A program made the translations under genes and the position numbers. Under the pieces are notes generated by a model. It saw only the letters and a list, made by a program, of their open reading frames with translations, was not told the origin of the DNA and did no database searches. From Scatomorpha sp964367935 (GTDB lineage: Bacteria; Bacillota; Clostridia; Oscillospirales; Oscillospiraceae): a stretch of DNA of 64,000 bases. Below, piece by piece: positions 1 to 8,183 of the stretch; position 1 is the stretch's first letter; every line of letters starts with the position of its first letter. The stretch spans positions 1-64,000 of the forward strand of contig CAYIYZ010000004.1 of NCBI GenBank assembly GCA_964367935.1. Direction: 5' to 3'.

Positions 1-55
1 TGTAAAACCGCATTATTACTGGGTTTTCCGTTAAGTCCTATATCGCCAACCGCAC
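1..55 (+). repeat. Left copy of a 55-bp direct repeat flanking the AAA/subtilisin island
   Basis: This block matches 4093-4147 at 51 of 55 positions. All four differences are transitions. It may extend left of the window, which cannot be seen. It ends just before an intrinsic hairpin (60-93). The four changes would all be non-synonymous in the only shared open frame, so it is not conserved as protein. It could be an insertion-site duplication, a dispersed repeat or an att-like sequence. Confidence 0.8.
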
Positions 56-59
56 ACGT

Positions 60-93
60 AAAAAGTCGACATATTTAAGCATGTCGACTTTTT
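60..93. terminator. Bidirectional intrinsic terminator after the S8 peptidase gene
   Basis: A perfect 13-bp stem (60-72 paired with 81-93) encloses an 8-nt loop. It is rich in T on the plus-strand 3' side and ends in five T on the minus strand. It lies about 155 bp beyond the stop of the minus-strand S8 gene, so it can end that transcript, and also anything arriving from the left. Confidence 0.7.
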
Positions 94-247
94 TATGCCC
101 TTTTTTTCTTCTATTTACTAGTGAATGCTCTCGTTTTCTTGCTTGCAGTTTTGCTAAATCCTATAAGAACACTCACCACTAGGGTGCGGGTGATAGAACT
201 TTTCAGTTGAGATCAATCTTGTCTACAAAGTGATGCAGTAATTCAAA

Positions 248-2464
248 TTATATTTGCAAATCATGGCGTAAGCGCAGTGTGTTGATTGGTCGGTATCGAT
301 TTAATGCTTCTATTTCACTATAAATATCTAATGTTTGGCTGACATCTTCTATTGTGACCACAAGTGCATATGGCACATCAATATCTTCCTCATCCCACCG
401 AGAAAAAAGTTCTAACCAAAGTTGCCAATCTCCTGACTCAAATGTGGAGAATAGCTTAGTAAATTGATGACAAACATCCCATTTATGGCGACCTTCCTTA
501 AAATTTGGTTGCACAGGTATAAGGTTTCCAGCTGAACTGCTTTTCTTTAAAGAAGCACGAATGTACGCTCCTAAATATTCTGTACCTTTTGTTCGATCAA
601 CAGGAGGCATAGACACGCATGTTACTGTAACTTTTGCGACATTTTTTCCTGATTGTGCCGCTAAAATTTCAGGCATAAAAACACTTACTCTTTCCTTAGT
701 TGTTTTATTAAGGGTTCCTGTTCTGACAAAAGTTACTCTCGAAGTTGATGAAAATTTACTCTCATCAACATTAGATAGTCCTCTACCATATAAATTATGC
801 GCAAAGGATAGTTCGTCATCTGTAATACTGTCTTCATCCCAAATCGGAATTGCATTATGGTATAGTAATGCTTTAGTTAGTAAAATATCTTGATTTGGAA
901 CAATGGTTAATATTTCTGCAAAGTCACCTGCAATTACGGGTGATGTGAAACTTGTCCCAGCATCAGGAGTTAATTTCCCATTTTTATCTAACATCAGGGA
1001 ATATTTGTCTTGAGGCACTGAAACAGATCCAGCTATTGAAGCGATGGAGCCACCATAGGCAGTTAGGTCGGGCTTTGAAAATCCATTAAACCCAGGACCT
1101 CTACGACTATAGGAAGTTATCTGATTAACCGCAGATAAGCAGTTAGGATGTGTTTCACCGGAAGTTGCACCAACCACGATAGATAGCATTGAATCAGCAG
1201 GCGCAGAAACTCTAGAGTCATCATCATCTAATACATCCTCTAAACATATTTCGTTTCGCCATAGTTGATGATTACCAGCGGAAACCACAAATTGGATATT
1301 AAATTTCCGTTGTAGCACATCTAGTTCATAGCCCACGATACTCATCTCATCACCCTCTATGGGAATAGTTGCATTGGCGGATAGATTATAGTCCTTGGAA
1401 ATTTCACCAAAAGTCAAAACCGCTTTTTGAATTCGCTTAATGAGTAGATTTACTGGAACGTTGCCATCTAGTATGTTGCAGTCAACTATACGAGTTCTTG
1501 GAACAATTTTGGTGTTAGTTAGCTGATCCGAAATATATTTAAAAGCTACTCTACTCGCAACTTTTGTACCATGTTCTGTATCTCCGCCAGTAGTTGCATC
1601 ATCTCTCCAATGTTGTAAAATTAATGGCTGTAAATTTCTTGGGAAACTAACACCTGAGTCTAAAACAACCACGATAGGTAAATTTTCTATAGATACAGAA
1701 TCATCTAACTCTAAATCATTCAAATCGATGGCTCCCTCAGACGCCGCATCAGCGCTAAAAAAATCAGTTTCCTCAATTCTGTAAATAGCTGAGTCGTTTT
1801 CATATCTATATAATGAGCATGAGTGTATAATAGCACGAATAACAGGGGTGCCGTCGGATAAAAAATATGGGTATTGTTGCACTTCGCCTTGGTCTTCAGA
1901 AATTTTTTCTACGATTTTCTTTATTGCCTGCTGATAAATATCCGTATCTAAATTCGGAACAAGCATCAATTGAATATCCAAAGTGACCGGAACTTCTTCT
2001 AAACAAGTAGTTCTTTGTAGTGCAGTTGAATTTTTCTCGTTACCAATATATGGTTTGAAATCTTCAACATAATCAAAATGAGTTTTTCCTGCTCCGGAGC
2101 GAGTGTACGCATCAACTCTTTTTTTTAGTGATTCAAACTGGCTCTTTGTGGTTGAAACTATAGCCTTATTTTCATTTTTCACTGCTTTAACTTGTAATCC
2201 TGTGGAATCAAATAATGCTTTTTTATCTTTTATTTTTTCGCCTTTCGGGAGCTCTATTTTGAAAATAATCAAATCCATATCAACAAGAGAGTTATCTTGT
2301 ATCGAGCTTTCTAATGCAGTTTTGATTGTTTGTAAGCTTTGGCTAAGTTTTTGACCATGTTCAGATGCCAAAATATTCCTAGGCTTAGTACGTGCAGTGA
2401 GTTTTTTATCTAATCTTGAGACTTCTTCATCTGGAATCCATAAATGTTCTTTCTTGTTACTCAT
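248..2464 (-). CDS. Cytoplasmic subtilisin-like (S8) serine peptidase, IetS-like, partner of the upstream AAA+ ATPase
   Basis: The protein has 738 residues and no signal peptide or membrane helix, so it should act in the cytoplasm. The subtilase triad is intact: Asp near 271 (VVVLDSGVS), His near 299 (HGTKVA) and Ser near 504 (GTSFTSP). The oxyanion Asn is near 397 (VSAGN). About 260 residues without a recognised domain precede the catalytic domain, and about 200 follow it. The ATG has a strong GGAGG site and overlaps the 3' end of the ATPase gene by 8 bp, so the two are translationally coupled. A cytoplasmic S8 protease coupled to an AAA+ ATPase matches the two-gene IetAS antiphage system as I recall it. 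Codon use is AT-rich compared with genes to the right. The S8 call is firm; the defence role is inferred from pairing and context. Confidence 0.9.
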   Translation of the reverse strand: MSNKKEHLWIPDEEVSRLDKKLTARTKPRNILASEHGQKLSQSLQTIKTALESSIQDNSLVDMDLIIFKIELPKGEKIKDKKALFDSTGLQVKAVKNENKAIVSTTKSQFESLKKRVDAYTRSGAGKTHFDYVEDFKPYIGNEKNSTALQRTTCLEEVPVTLDIQLMLVPNLDTDIYQQAIKKIVEKISEDQGEVQQYPYFLSDGTPVIRAIIHSCSLYRYENDSAIYRIEETDFFSADAASEGAIDLNDLELDDSVSIENLPIVVVLDSGVSFPRNLQPLILQHWRDDATTGGDTEHGTKVASRVAFKYISDQLTNTKIVPRTRIVDCNILDGNVPVNLLIKRIQKAVLTFGEISKDYNLSANATIPIEGDEMSIVGYELDVLQRKFNIQFVVSAGNHQLWRNEICLEDVLDDDDSRVSAPADSMLSIVVGATSGETHPNCLSAVNQITSYSRRGPGFNGFSKPDLTAYGGSIASIAGSVSVPQDKYSLMLDKNGKLTPDAGTSFTSPVIAGDFAEILTIVPNQDILLTKALLYHNAIPIWDEDSITDDELSFAHNLYGRGLSNVDESKFSSTSRVTFVRTGTLNKTTKERVSVFMPEILAAQSGKNVAKVTVTCVSMPPVDRTKGTEYLGAYIRASLKKSSSAGNLIPVQPNFKEGRHKWDVCHQFTKLFSTFESGDWQLWLELFSRWDEEDIDVPYALVVTIEDVSQTLDIYSEIEALNRYRPINTLRLRHDLQI

Positions 2465-3605
2465 CGCTTATTCCCTCCTTTTTGAACCGATAATCTAAAG
2501 TGGATTTGGGTATATTAGTTATTTCTTCTAATGTTCTAAGTGGAACACCATTCTTCTTTAACTTATACAGGGATTTCATATAGTCATCACTGTTTTCGCT
2601 TATAAATAGAGTATTTTGTTGTAACCAAATTTCTGCTACCTCTTTTTGAGATATTGTACTCAATTCGTTTAGCACACAATGTTTTGCCAGAGATTGCATA
2701 AACCCTTGTAGTTCTGCTCCACTCATTCCATCTGATAAAATAATCAAAGTCTTGTAGTCTACATTTAATTCAGGTAGCTTCTCAGAAAAATAGTATTCTA
2801 TCATTTGTTTTCTTTGTTCGTCTATTGGAAGCTCTAATAGTACAGAAGAATTAAAGCGCCTCCATATAGCCGGATCTAGTAAGTGGTGGTGATTGGTAGC
2901 AGCTACTAAAAATACATTGGCAGGCATTGCATCGAGGTTTTGAAGTAGTGTTGTGACAACACGTTTGAGTTCTCCCAACTCATTGCTATCATCTCTTTTT
3001 TTTGCTATAGCATCAAACTCATCAAGAAAGAGCATTATTCTTTTATTTTTGACAAAGTCAAAAATTTTTCTTATGTTAGTCCCTGTTTGACCTAAATACG
3101 ATGATACTAAACCATCCAACTTTACGTAGGCTACAGGAATTTGCAATTCTCCTGCAAGGGCATTTGCAGTTAAAGTTTTTCCACATCCTGGAGGACCACA
3201 AAATAAAACTCTGTTTGATGGATAGATACCGCTAGCGGTAAGATGCTCAACTGATTTCTGTTCACCTATAATTTGTCTTAATGCCGCAAGTGTTTTTTGT
3301 GGTAGAGCAACATTTGAAAGTGTAACTTTTGGGTTGAAAACTTCAATTAAATCTAGAGTGCTATCTTTGTCTTTGGGCATAGGGATTGCACTTTGGGCAG
3401 AATAAGATATTTCTGTTATAGGGCTATCACTTAAATTAATAGCTTTCTTTTTATCATATAAATATGCATTGCGCAGTGAAACTGCTATTGCAGAATTCCC
3501 CTTTTTTTCTTCATCACTAGCTAAGGTATTCAATGCCTGTTTAAATGCATCCTCGCTACCTGAACTATGAGCTTCTATCAGTTTAACAACTAATCCTGAT
3601 TTCAT
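2457..3605 (-). CDS. Classical AAA+ ATPase, IetA-like, partner of the S8 peptidase
   Basis: The protein has 382 residues from the chosen start. An open frame continues upstream to 3791, but the ATG at 3605 has an AGAGGTG site 5 nt ahead and lies about 40 bp after a good promoter, so the longer start is rejected. The N-terminal 120 residues are helical and variable. The AAA core follows: Walker A GPPGCGKT near 137-144, Walker B MLFLDEFDA near 190, sensor-1 AATN and an arginine pair in DPAIWRRF. The C-terminal tail (VPLRTLEEITNIPKSTLDYR) looks like a helix-turn-helix, which is unusual for an unfoldase and could give DNA binding or autoregulation. The likely role is to remodel or deliver substrate to the S8 protease, or to sense infection and license it. 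It is first in a two-gene operon. Confidence 0.88.
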   Translation of the reverse strand: MKSGLVVKLIEAHSSGSEDAFKQALNTLASDEEKKGNSAIAVSLRNAYLYDKKKAINLSDSPITEISYSAQSAIPMPKDKDSTLDLIEVFNPKVTLSNVALPQKTLAALRQIIGEQKSVEHLTASGIYPSNRVLFCGPPGCGKTLTANALAGELQIPVAYVKLDGLVSSYLGQTGTNIRKIFDFVKNKRIMLFLDEFDAIAKKRDDSNELGELKRVVTTLLQNLDAMPANVFLVAATNHHHLLDPAIWRRFNSSVLLELPIDEQRKQMIEYYFSEKLPELNVDYKTLIILSDGMSGAELQGFMQSLAKHCVLNELSTISQKEVAEIWLQQNTLFISENSDDYMKSLYKLKKNGVPLRTLEEITNIPKSTLDYRFKKEGISDE

Positions 3606-3619
3606 ATTAGCACCTCTTC

Positions 3620-3701
3620 TTTGGACATGTTCGTATTTTTCTTTTAAATGATAGCATATTCGATCTAAAAAGTCAATAGTATTTTGGACATCATTGGACA
3701 A
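3620..3701 (-). promoter_or_regulatory. Promoter and three TTTGGACAT-like boxes ahead of the AAA/S8 operon
   Basis: On the minus strand, TTGACT (3671-3676) and TATCAT (3648-3653) are separated by 17 bp. Three near-identical 9-mers, written on the plus strand, surround them: TTTGGACAT at 3620-3628 and 3683-3691, and ATTGGACAA at 3693-3701. Two lie just upstream of the -35 and one between the start of transcription and the ribosome site. This arrangement suggests an operator. The C-terminal HTH-like tail of the ATPase is one candidate binder. Confidence 0.55.
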
Positions 3702-4092
3702 AACGAGTAGGTTCAATTGTTTCATTGTCATATTAACAATTTTTGAGTTAAGATTGTGTTTCAATACGCAGCGTCTTTCAAAAAATCGCAAGTATTTACT
3801 TCATGAGCAGTATACCATCGATATTTCGCTCTGCAGTAGCTAGTTTACTTATTCTTAAATTATTATTTAACAGCACATGGTGGCTAACTATGTTAATATA
3901 TTTGTTTGATAGGTCTTATCGCTCATTGTGTTTGCCAGAGATGATTTCATACACCACAGTTTAATTTCATTGCACCGTTAGATGATTTGAAAGCACAAAG
4001 GACACCTCATTTTTCAATGAAATGTCCTTTGTGTTTTATTATTCTATTGTTTATAGCATAGCTACCCGGGGTAAATACTGCTTTTGAATGTC
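3702..4092. other. AT-rich gap right of the island, possible remnant
   Basis: No convincing gene lies here. A 53-codon open frame (3803-3964, plus strand) could encode a hydrophobic peptide, but it has no ribosome binding site. A plus-strand intrinsic hairpin follows it 30 bp later. The base composition matches the island rather than the genes to the right. Confidence 0.4.
3994..4037 (+). terminator. Orphan intrinsic terminator
   Basis: An 11-bp stem (3994-4004 with 4023-4033) is followed by four T. No plus-strand gene with a ribosome site ends here, so it may serve a small RNA, a small peptide gene or a gene that has been lost. Confidence 0.55.
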
Positions 4093-4147
4093 TGTAAAAC
4101 CGCATTATTACTGGATTTTTCGTTAAATCCTATATCGCCAATCGCAC
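4093..4147 (+). repeat. Right copy of the 55-bp direct repeat
   Basis: This copy has the same orientation as the one at 1-55, 4092 bp away, with 51 of 55 bases identical. It is followed immediately by a different, longer hairpin (4147-4185). The pair brackets the whole AAA/S8 operon. Confidence 0.8.
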
Positions 4148-4185
4148 CAAAAAGAGGATACCCTATAAGGGTATCCTCTTTTTGG
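4147..4185 (+). terminator. Perfect 17-bp intrinsic hairpin after the right repeat
   Basis: Positions 4147-4163 pair perfectly with 4169-4185 around a 5-nt loop, and the stem contains a run of five T. It is unrelated in sequence to the hairpin after the left repeat, so the repeat is conserved while its hairpin is not. Confidence 0.65.
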
Positions 4186-4479
4186 TATGTGTATTTCGAG
4201 GTGGGGCTTGGAAGGCGGCTCTTGGCTGGGTGCCGGTGGCACGCCGTAACCAGCCGTGGCTTTTTCCGCAGAAAAAGAAGTCCCCTCTCTCCAGCAACGT
4301 AACCTTACATCTATACTCGCACTCTAAGTTATTGCTTAGGCGTGATTTTTTGCCCGCGTCCATGCAAATCTTCTATCTGATAGGTGTGTTTGTGATGGAT
4401 TTGGTAGCTACTTGCAGGTATTTTGGGCATAAATACAGAAAAATGTCAGAAAAAATTGTAATTATTTTAAAACTTCTGC
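4186..4479. other. Gene-free stretch with a GC-rich hairpin
   Basis: A nested hairpin lies at 4224-4255 (GGCTGG...CCAGCC outside GTGCC...GGCAC), followed by a short CTTTTT...AAAAAG palindrome. Open frames here have no ribosome binding site. It is probably an intergenic repeat element. The right part (4330-4479) is AT-rich and leads into the helicase promoter. Confidence 0.4.
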
Positions 4480-4508
4480 TTGTATACTACTAATAGCTGT
4501 GTTATACT
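4480..4508 (+). promoter_or_regulatory. Vegetative promoter of the DEAD-box helicase gene
   Basis: TTGTAT (4480-4485) and TATACT (4503-4508) are separated by 17 bp. Transcription would start near 4515, giving a leader of about 75 nt. Confidence 0.6.
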
Positions 4509-4535
4509 ACGCCTGTCGATATATCTTATTAAATC

Positions 4536-4569
4536 AAAAGGCAAGATGCGATGAGGCATCTTGCCTTTT
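4536..4569 (+). terminator. Terminator-like hairpin in the helicase leader (possible attenuator)
   Basis: A perfect 14-bp stem (4536-4549 with 4556-4569) has a 6-nt loop and ends in four T. It lies between the promoter and the AAAGGAG site. Inside a leader it would reduce read-through unless unfolded. An RNA helicase that opens this hairpin would autoregulate; that is inference. Confidence 0.55.
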
Positions 4570-4590
4570 CATGTAAATTAAAGGAGTCTT

Positions 4591-6324
4591 ATGAGTACAA
4601 CAAAGTTCAGCGAATTATCCATCCACCCCAGCATACAAAAAACCCTCGACGAACGTAGTTTTTTCGAGGCAACCGCAGTACAGGCGGAGACTATTCCGCT
4701 TACCCGTTCAGGCAAGGATATTCTGGCGCAGTCACAAACAGGAACAGGTAAAACCATTGCATTTGCCATCCCTGCTATTGAGCGCATACGTGAGGACATC
4801 CATGCCATTCAAGTATTGATCCTCTCACCCACAAGAGAGCTTGCACAGCAATGTGCTGACGAGGTACGTAAACTGTCACGTTATATGCCGCACGTCAGTA
4901 CTGCCGAAATCTTCGGTGGTTCAGATTACCGTACCCAGTTTCGTGCACTTCGTACGGCAAACATGGTTATCGGTACGCCCGGCCGTATAATGGATCACAT
5001 TGACAGAGGTACCATTATGCTACATAACCTTGAAATGATCGTACTTGACGAAGCTGACGAAATGCTGAATATGGGCTTTAAAGAGGATGTCGAAACAATC
5101 TTAAGTGATGTGCCTGATACTCGTCAGACTCTCTTATTTTCTGCTACCGTCCCGAGAGCTATTTTGCAAATTGCACAGCAATTCCAAAAAGATCCCATAC
5201 AGATTAACCTCACTCAAAATAAGACTGTTATGGGCGAGATTAAGCAGTACTACGTCAACGCTCCCAAGCAATACAAGAAGAGGGCTCTCTCAATGCTTTT
5301 GCACCAATTGCGGCCTACGAGATCCATTATCTTCACCAATACTAAAAGCATGGTAGACGAGCTCGCTCAGGAACTTTGCGAAGAAGGATTCCTTGCTCAG
5401 GGACTACACGGTGACATGAAACAGCTACAGCGTAGCACCGTAATGGCAAGCTTCAAAGGTGGGCGCACCGAAATTTTAGTTGCTACCGATGTAGCAGCAC
5501 GTGGTATCGATGTACAAGACATTGACTATGTTTTTAATTACGACTTGCCTAAGATCACCGAGCACTATGTGCACCGTATCGGACGTACCGGCCGTGCCGG
5601 TCGTAGCGGCAATTCTATCAGCATCTGCTGTGGTAATCAGGAACTGACCTCTATGAAAGCTTTGGCAAGGAAGTCACAGTCGCAAATTCAGGAGATGGAT
5701 TTGCCCACTAAGGCGAGCATTCAGGCGCAGCAGTTAGAGCGCAATATCGTCAAAGTGAGGAAAGAACTGGCGAATGAACCAAGTGCGCAGAGCAGAGCTA
5801 TTTTAGAGCGTCTGCTACAAGAGGGGCATGACGCGGAGACCTTAGCCTGCGCTATGATGAATTTGACTTTCGAGGCGAGTGAGCTTCAGATTGATGACAT
5901 TCCGCAGAGCAAGGCTAAGCGCAGACAGGAAGTTATCGCACAAGTCGTGCCCGATAAAAAGGGTCAGAAAAAGTCGTCTTCAAGTGTTTTGGTATTCAAT
6001 ATCGGTTCATCCTCTAACTGCACTCCCAACCATTTGGTAGGTGCTATCACTGAGTATTCCGATATATCATCTAAGCAGATAGGGAAGATCATCATCGAGG
6101 AGAAGCGTTCATTTGTGTCTTTTGATTCAGATGTAGTTTCCACTGTTTTAGAAGCTATGCAGCAGGTGAAAATCTGTGGCAGACAAGTACAAGTCATCAA
6201 GGCAAGCGATGATATGCCTAAAGAGCGTTCAACTCGACGTGCTCCCCAGGCTGCCAAGAGGTACCCGAAGAAACAAGAAAAAAGGGGCAAGGACAAACGT
6301 AACTCGAAGTCAGCTCGATCTTAA
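4591..6324 (+). CDS. DEAD-box ATP-dependent RNA helicase with DbpA-type RNA-binding domain
   Basis: The protein has 577 residues. All helicase motifs are visible in order: Q motif near 30, QTGTGKT, PTRELAQQ, TPGR, DEAD (VLDEADEML), SAT, TDVAARGID and HRIGRTGRAG. Residues about 465-545 match the DbpA/CsdA-type RNA-binding domain, and the last 30 residues are a Lys/Arg-rich tail. It unwinds RNA in ribosome assembly, mRNA decay or cold adaptation; CshA or DeaD-like is the closest label. An AAAGGAG site 4 nt before the ATG fixes the start. It is monocistronic, with its own promoter, leader hairpin and terminator. The helicase call is certain; the exact subfamily is not. Confidence 0.95.
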   Translation: MSTTKFSELSIHPSIQKTLDERSFFEATAVQAETIPLTRSGKDILAQSQTGTGKTIAFAIPAIERIREDIHAIQVLILSPTRELAQQCADEVRKLSRYMPHVSTAEIFGGSDYRTQFRALRTANMVIGTPGRIMDHIDRGTIMLHNLEMIVLDEADEMLNMGFKEDVETILSDVPDTRQTLLFSATVPRAILQIAQQFQKDPIQINLTQNKTVMGEIKQYYVNAPKQYKKRALSMLLHQLRPTRSIIFTNTKSMVDELAQELCEEGFLAQGLHGDMKQLQRSTVMASFKGGRTEILVATDVAARGIDVQDIDYVFNYDLPKITEHYVHRIGRTGRAGRSGNSISICCGNQELTSMKALARKSQSQIQEMDLPTKASIQAQQLERNIVKVRKELANEPSAQSRAILERLLQEGHDAETLACAMMNLTFEASELQIDDIPQSKAKRRQEVIAQVVPDKKGQKKSSSSVLVFNIGSSSNCTPNHLVGAITEYSDISSKQIGKIIIEEKRSFVSFDSDVVSTVLEAMQQVKICGRQVQVIKASDDMPKERSTRRAPQAAKRYPKKQEKRGKDKRNSKSARS

Positions 6325-6335
6325 TTTATAATATT

Positions 6336-6380
6336 ACCCGACAAACTGCGTCTAAACTTTTTGCAGTCTGTCGGGTTTTT
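6336..6380 (+). terminator. Terminator of the helicase gene
   Basis: A stem of about 13 bp with one G-U pair (6336-6349 with 6363-6376) is followed by T-rich sequence, 12 bp after the helicase stop. Confidence 0.8.
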
Positions 6381-6424
6381 ATAATTCTAGCCTTACTGCA
6401 CAAACTATGGATTATTGAGTTTTC

Positions 6425-6454
6425 TTGACAATATCACTGCACATCCATTATAAT
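6425..6454 (+). promoter_or_regulatory. Consensus promoter of the small membrane protein gene
   Basis: A perfect TTGACA (6425-6430) and a perfect TATAAT (6449-6454) are separated by 18 bp. The expected transcript begins only a few bases before the AAAGGAGG site at 6464-6471, so the leader is very short. Confidence 0.8.
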
Positions 6455-6479
6455 AGTGCATATAAAGGAGGTATTTACC

Positions 6480-6710
6480 ATGAAATTCAAGAAACCATTG
6501 GAAATCGCGTTCTTAGTTGTTGGACTTCTGACTATCTTAGAGTTTATTTTCTTAAAAGGCTTGTTTACCTGGTTGATTGTAGTTGCCGCATCGATTATTG
6601 TCGGTACGCTGAACGTGGTATTAAACCTAAGGCAAAAAGAATGGACACTTGCCGGCCTTTATGCCATTTGTACGGTCGCTCTTTGCATGGGATACTTCGA
6701 GTTGTTATGA
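6480..6710 (+). CDS. Small membrane protein, two predicted helices
   Basis: The protein has 76 residues. The ATG at 6480 is preceded by a perfect AAAGGAGG. An upstream in-frame GTG (6456) overlaps the -10 region and is rejected. Two or three hydrophobic stretches (about 9-45 and 56-73) are separated by a short charged loop (NLRQKEW). No family is recognised. The consensus promoter and strong ribosome site suggest high expression. It stands alone between the helicase and the EAL gene. Function unknown. Confidence 0.75.
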   Translation: MKFKKPLEIAFLVVGLLTILEFIFLKGLFTWLIVVAASIIVGTLNVVLNLRQKEWTLAGLYAICTVALCMGYFELL

Positions 6711-6787
6711 GCACTTACAGCCACTACGCACAGCGTAAATCGGCTACGAGAATTTTTCGCATTTGACAGATTTGCACTAATACTCTG

Positions 6788-6816
6788 TTGCAAATTTGCC
6801 CACTTTGTGATATACT
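6788..6816 (+). promoter_or_regulatory. Promoter of the EAL-domain gene
   Basis: TTGCAA (6788-6793) and TATACT (6811-6816) have a 17-bp spacer. A TGN extended -10 precedes TATACT. Confidence 0.7.
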
Positions 6817-6862
6817 GACTGATAGCATTTATTCAAATTTGATTTCCTTGTGAGGTGTTTAC

Positions 6863-8110
6863 ATGGACAATATCGCAGATAATTTTCACGGTATGCTCGA
6901 TCACAGATTTGGCATCTTAAGCTATGAGCAGTACTTGAAGGATCTCCCTGAAAAGAAGTACAGTAAAATTTGTATGACAGAGATCATGAACGCTGATGTA
7001 ATGATAGCAACTTTCGGCGAGGATGAGTATAACAAAACCAGTAGCGAGATTCTAAACATGGGCAATGAGGCATACAAAATGATGGGCTTAGACCATATTA
7101 TCAAGGTATATGTCCACACCTACAAAACTTTTATGGCCGTTGCTAACGACGATATAAGTGATGATGATTTTCTGCACCTCATGAAGACAAATCATGAACA
7201 GTATGAGCTTGCAACAGCCTCACAGACCGACCTTGGAGGCGTCTCAAGGTTTGTGGTCGCTTTCGGTGATGATCTTATAGACAGGGTCAAAAGTGCATAT
7301 TACATCAACAGGCATTCGCAGACAAATTTCATAGTTGCAACTGACGAGCGGGCGCGTCTCAAGGCTGAGCGTAGCACTCAAGTCAAAAAGTTTGAGCTTT
7401 TGAATTATGCGATTACAAATAATAAAGTCGTACCTTTTTATCAGGGCATTCGCAACAACGAAAGCGGTGAAATCACGAAGTACGAAGCTCTCATGAGAAT
7501 ATTCGATCAGGACGATAAAATGTATGCGCCCGGCATGTTCCTTGACGCTGCTAAGAGCCTCAAACTTTATTTGCCGCTGAGTAAGATCATGATAGATAGG
7601 GCTCTGCGTGACTTCGAGGGAAAACAATCTGATCTTAGCTTAAACATTTCCCTTTACGATATTCAGTCCGAGGAGTTTAAGCTCTGGTTCTTGGATAGGC
7701 TTGCAAAACACAGTGACCCTAGCAAAATAATCGTCGAGTTTGTAGAGACGGAAAACTATAACGACAATGACGAGCTCCGCGAGTTCCTCTTAGCTGTCAG
7801 AGACATCGGTTGCAAAATCGCTATTGACGATTTTGGCGTCGGTTTCGCGACGTATAACTCAATCATTTCACTGCGCCCCGACATCATCAAGGTAGACGGT
7901 GCCATCATCAAGCATCTTGCAAACGATGAAAACAGTAGACTTGTACTTGATGCTATCTGTTATATGTCAAGGCTTATACAATCAGGCATTGTCGCCGAAT
8001 TTGTTGAAAATGAGGCTATTCAAGATCTTGTCATCAAAAACGGTGTTAAATTCTCACAGGGCTATCACTTCTCTAAGCCTGAGCCTATCGAAAACTTATC
8101 CGTAATTTAA
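6863..8110 (+). CDS. EAL-domain c-di-GMP phosphodiesterase-like protein with degenerate N-terminal GGDEF-like region
   Basis: The protein has 415 residues, is soluble and lacks membrane helices. Residues about 180-410 are an EAL domain: EALMR (the EAL signature), LNIS, EFVETE, IDDFGVGF, IKVDG, AEFVEN and QGYHFSKP. The main acidic and Lys catalytic positions appear present, although AEFVEN replaces the usual AEGVE. Residues about 15-165 have the size and pattern of a GGDEF fold but no GG(D/E)EF motif, so they probably bind or regulate rather than make c-di-GMP. The predicted role is hydrolysis of c-di-GMP to pGpG. No diguanylate cyclase is in the window. It has its own promoter and terminator. 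Confidence 0.88.
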   Translation: MDNIADNFHGMLDHRFGILSYEQYLKDLPEKKYSKICMTEIMNADVMIATFGEDEYNKTSSEILNMGNEAYKMMGLDHIIKVYVHTYKTFMAVANDDISDDDFLHLMKTNHEQYELATASQTDLGGVSRFVVAFGDDLIDRVKSAYYINRHSQTNFIVATDERARLKAERSTQVKKFELLNYAITNNKVVPFYQGIRNNESGEITKYEALMRIFDQDDKMYAPGMFLDAAKSLKLYLPLSKIMIDRALRDFEGKQSDLSLNISLYDIQSEEFKLWFLDRLAKHSDPSKIIVEFVETENYNDNDELREFLLAVRDIGCKIAIDDFGVGFATYNSIISLRPDIIKVDGAIIKHLANDENSRLVLDAICYMSRLIQSGIVAEFVENEAIQDLVIKNGVKFSQGYHFSKPEPIENLSVI

Positions 8111-8123
8111 TTTAATATGCAAA

Positions 8124-8171
8124 CCACCTCAAATATATCGGCAAGACCGATACATTTGAGGTGGTTTTTTT
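8124..8171 (+). terminator. Terminator between the EAL gene and the kinase operon
   Basis: An 18-bp stem with one mismatch region (8124-8141 with 8147-8164) is followed by seven T on the plus strand. It lies between converging genes. The minus-strand side has only a short T run, so it mainly serves the EAL gene. Confidence 0.85.
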
Positions 8172-8183
8172 ATTTCTTCTGTA

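Noticed and set aside
1..55. Integron attC or tRNA-derived att site
   Set aside because: A GTTRRRY-like heptamer is present, but there is no paired attC structure, no integrase and no tRNA T-loop sequence.
3606..3791. N-terminal extension of the AAA+ ATPase frame
   Set aside because: It runs through the promoter; the ATG at 3605 has a ribosome site and a family-like N-terminus.
4084..4302. Plus-strand frame through the right repeat
   Set aside because: Differences between the repeat copies would all change amino acids, and no ribosome site exists.
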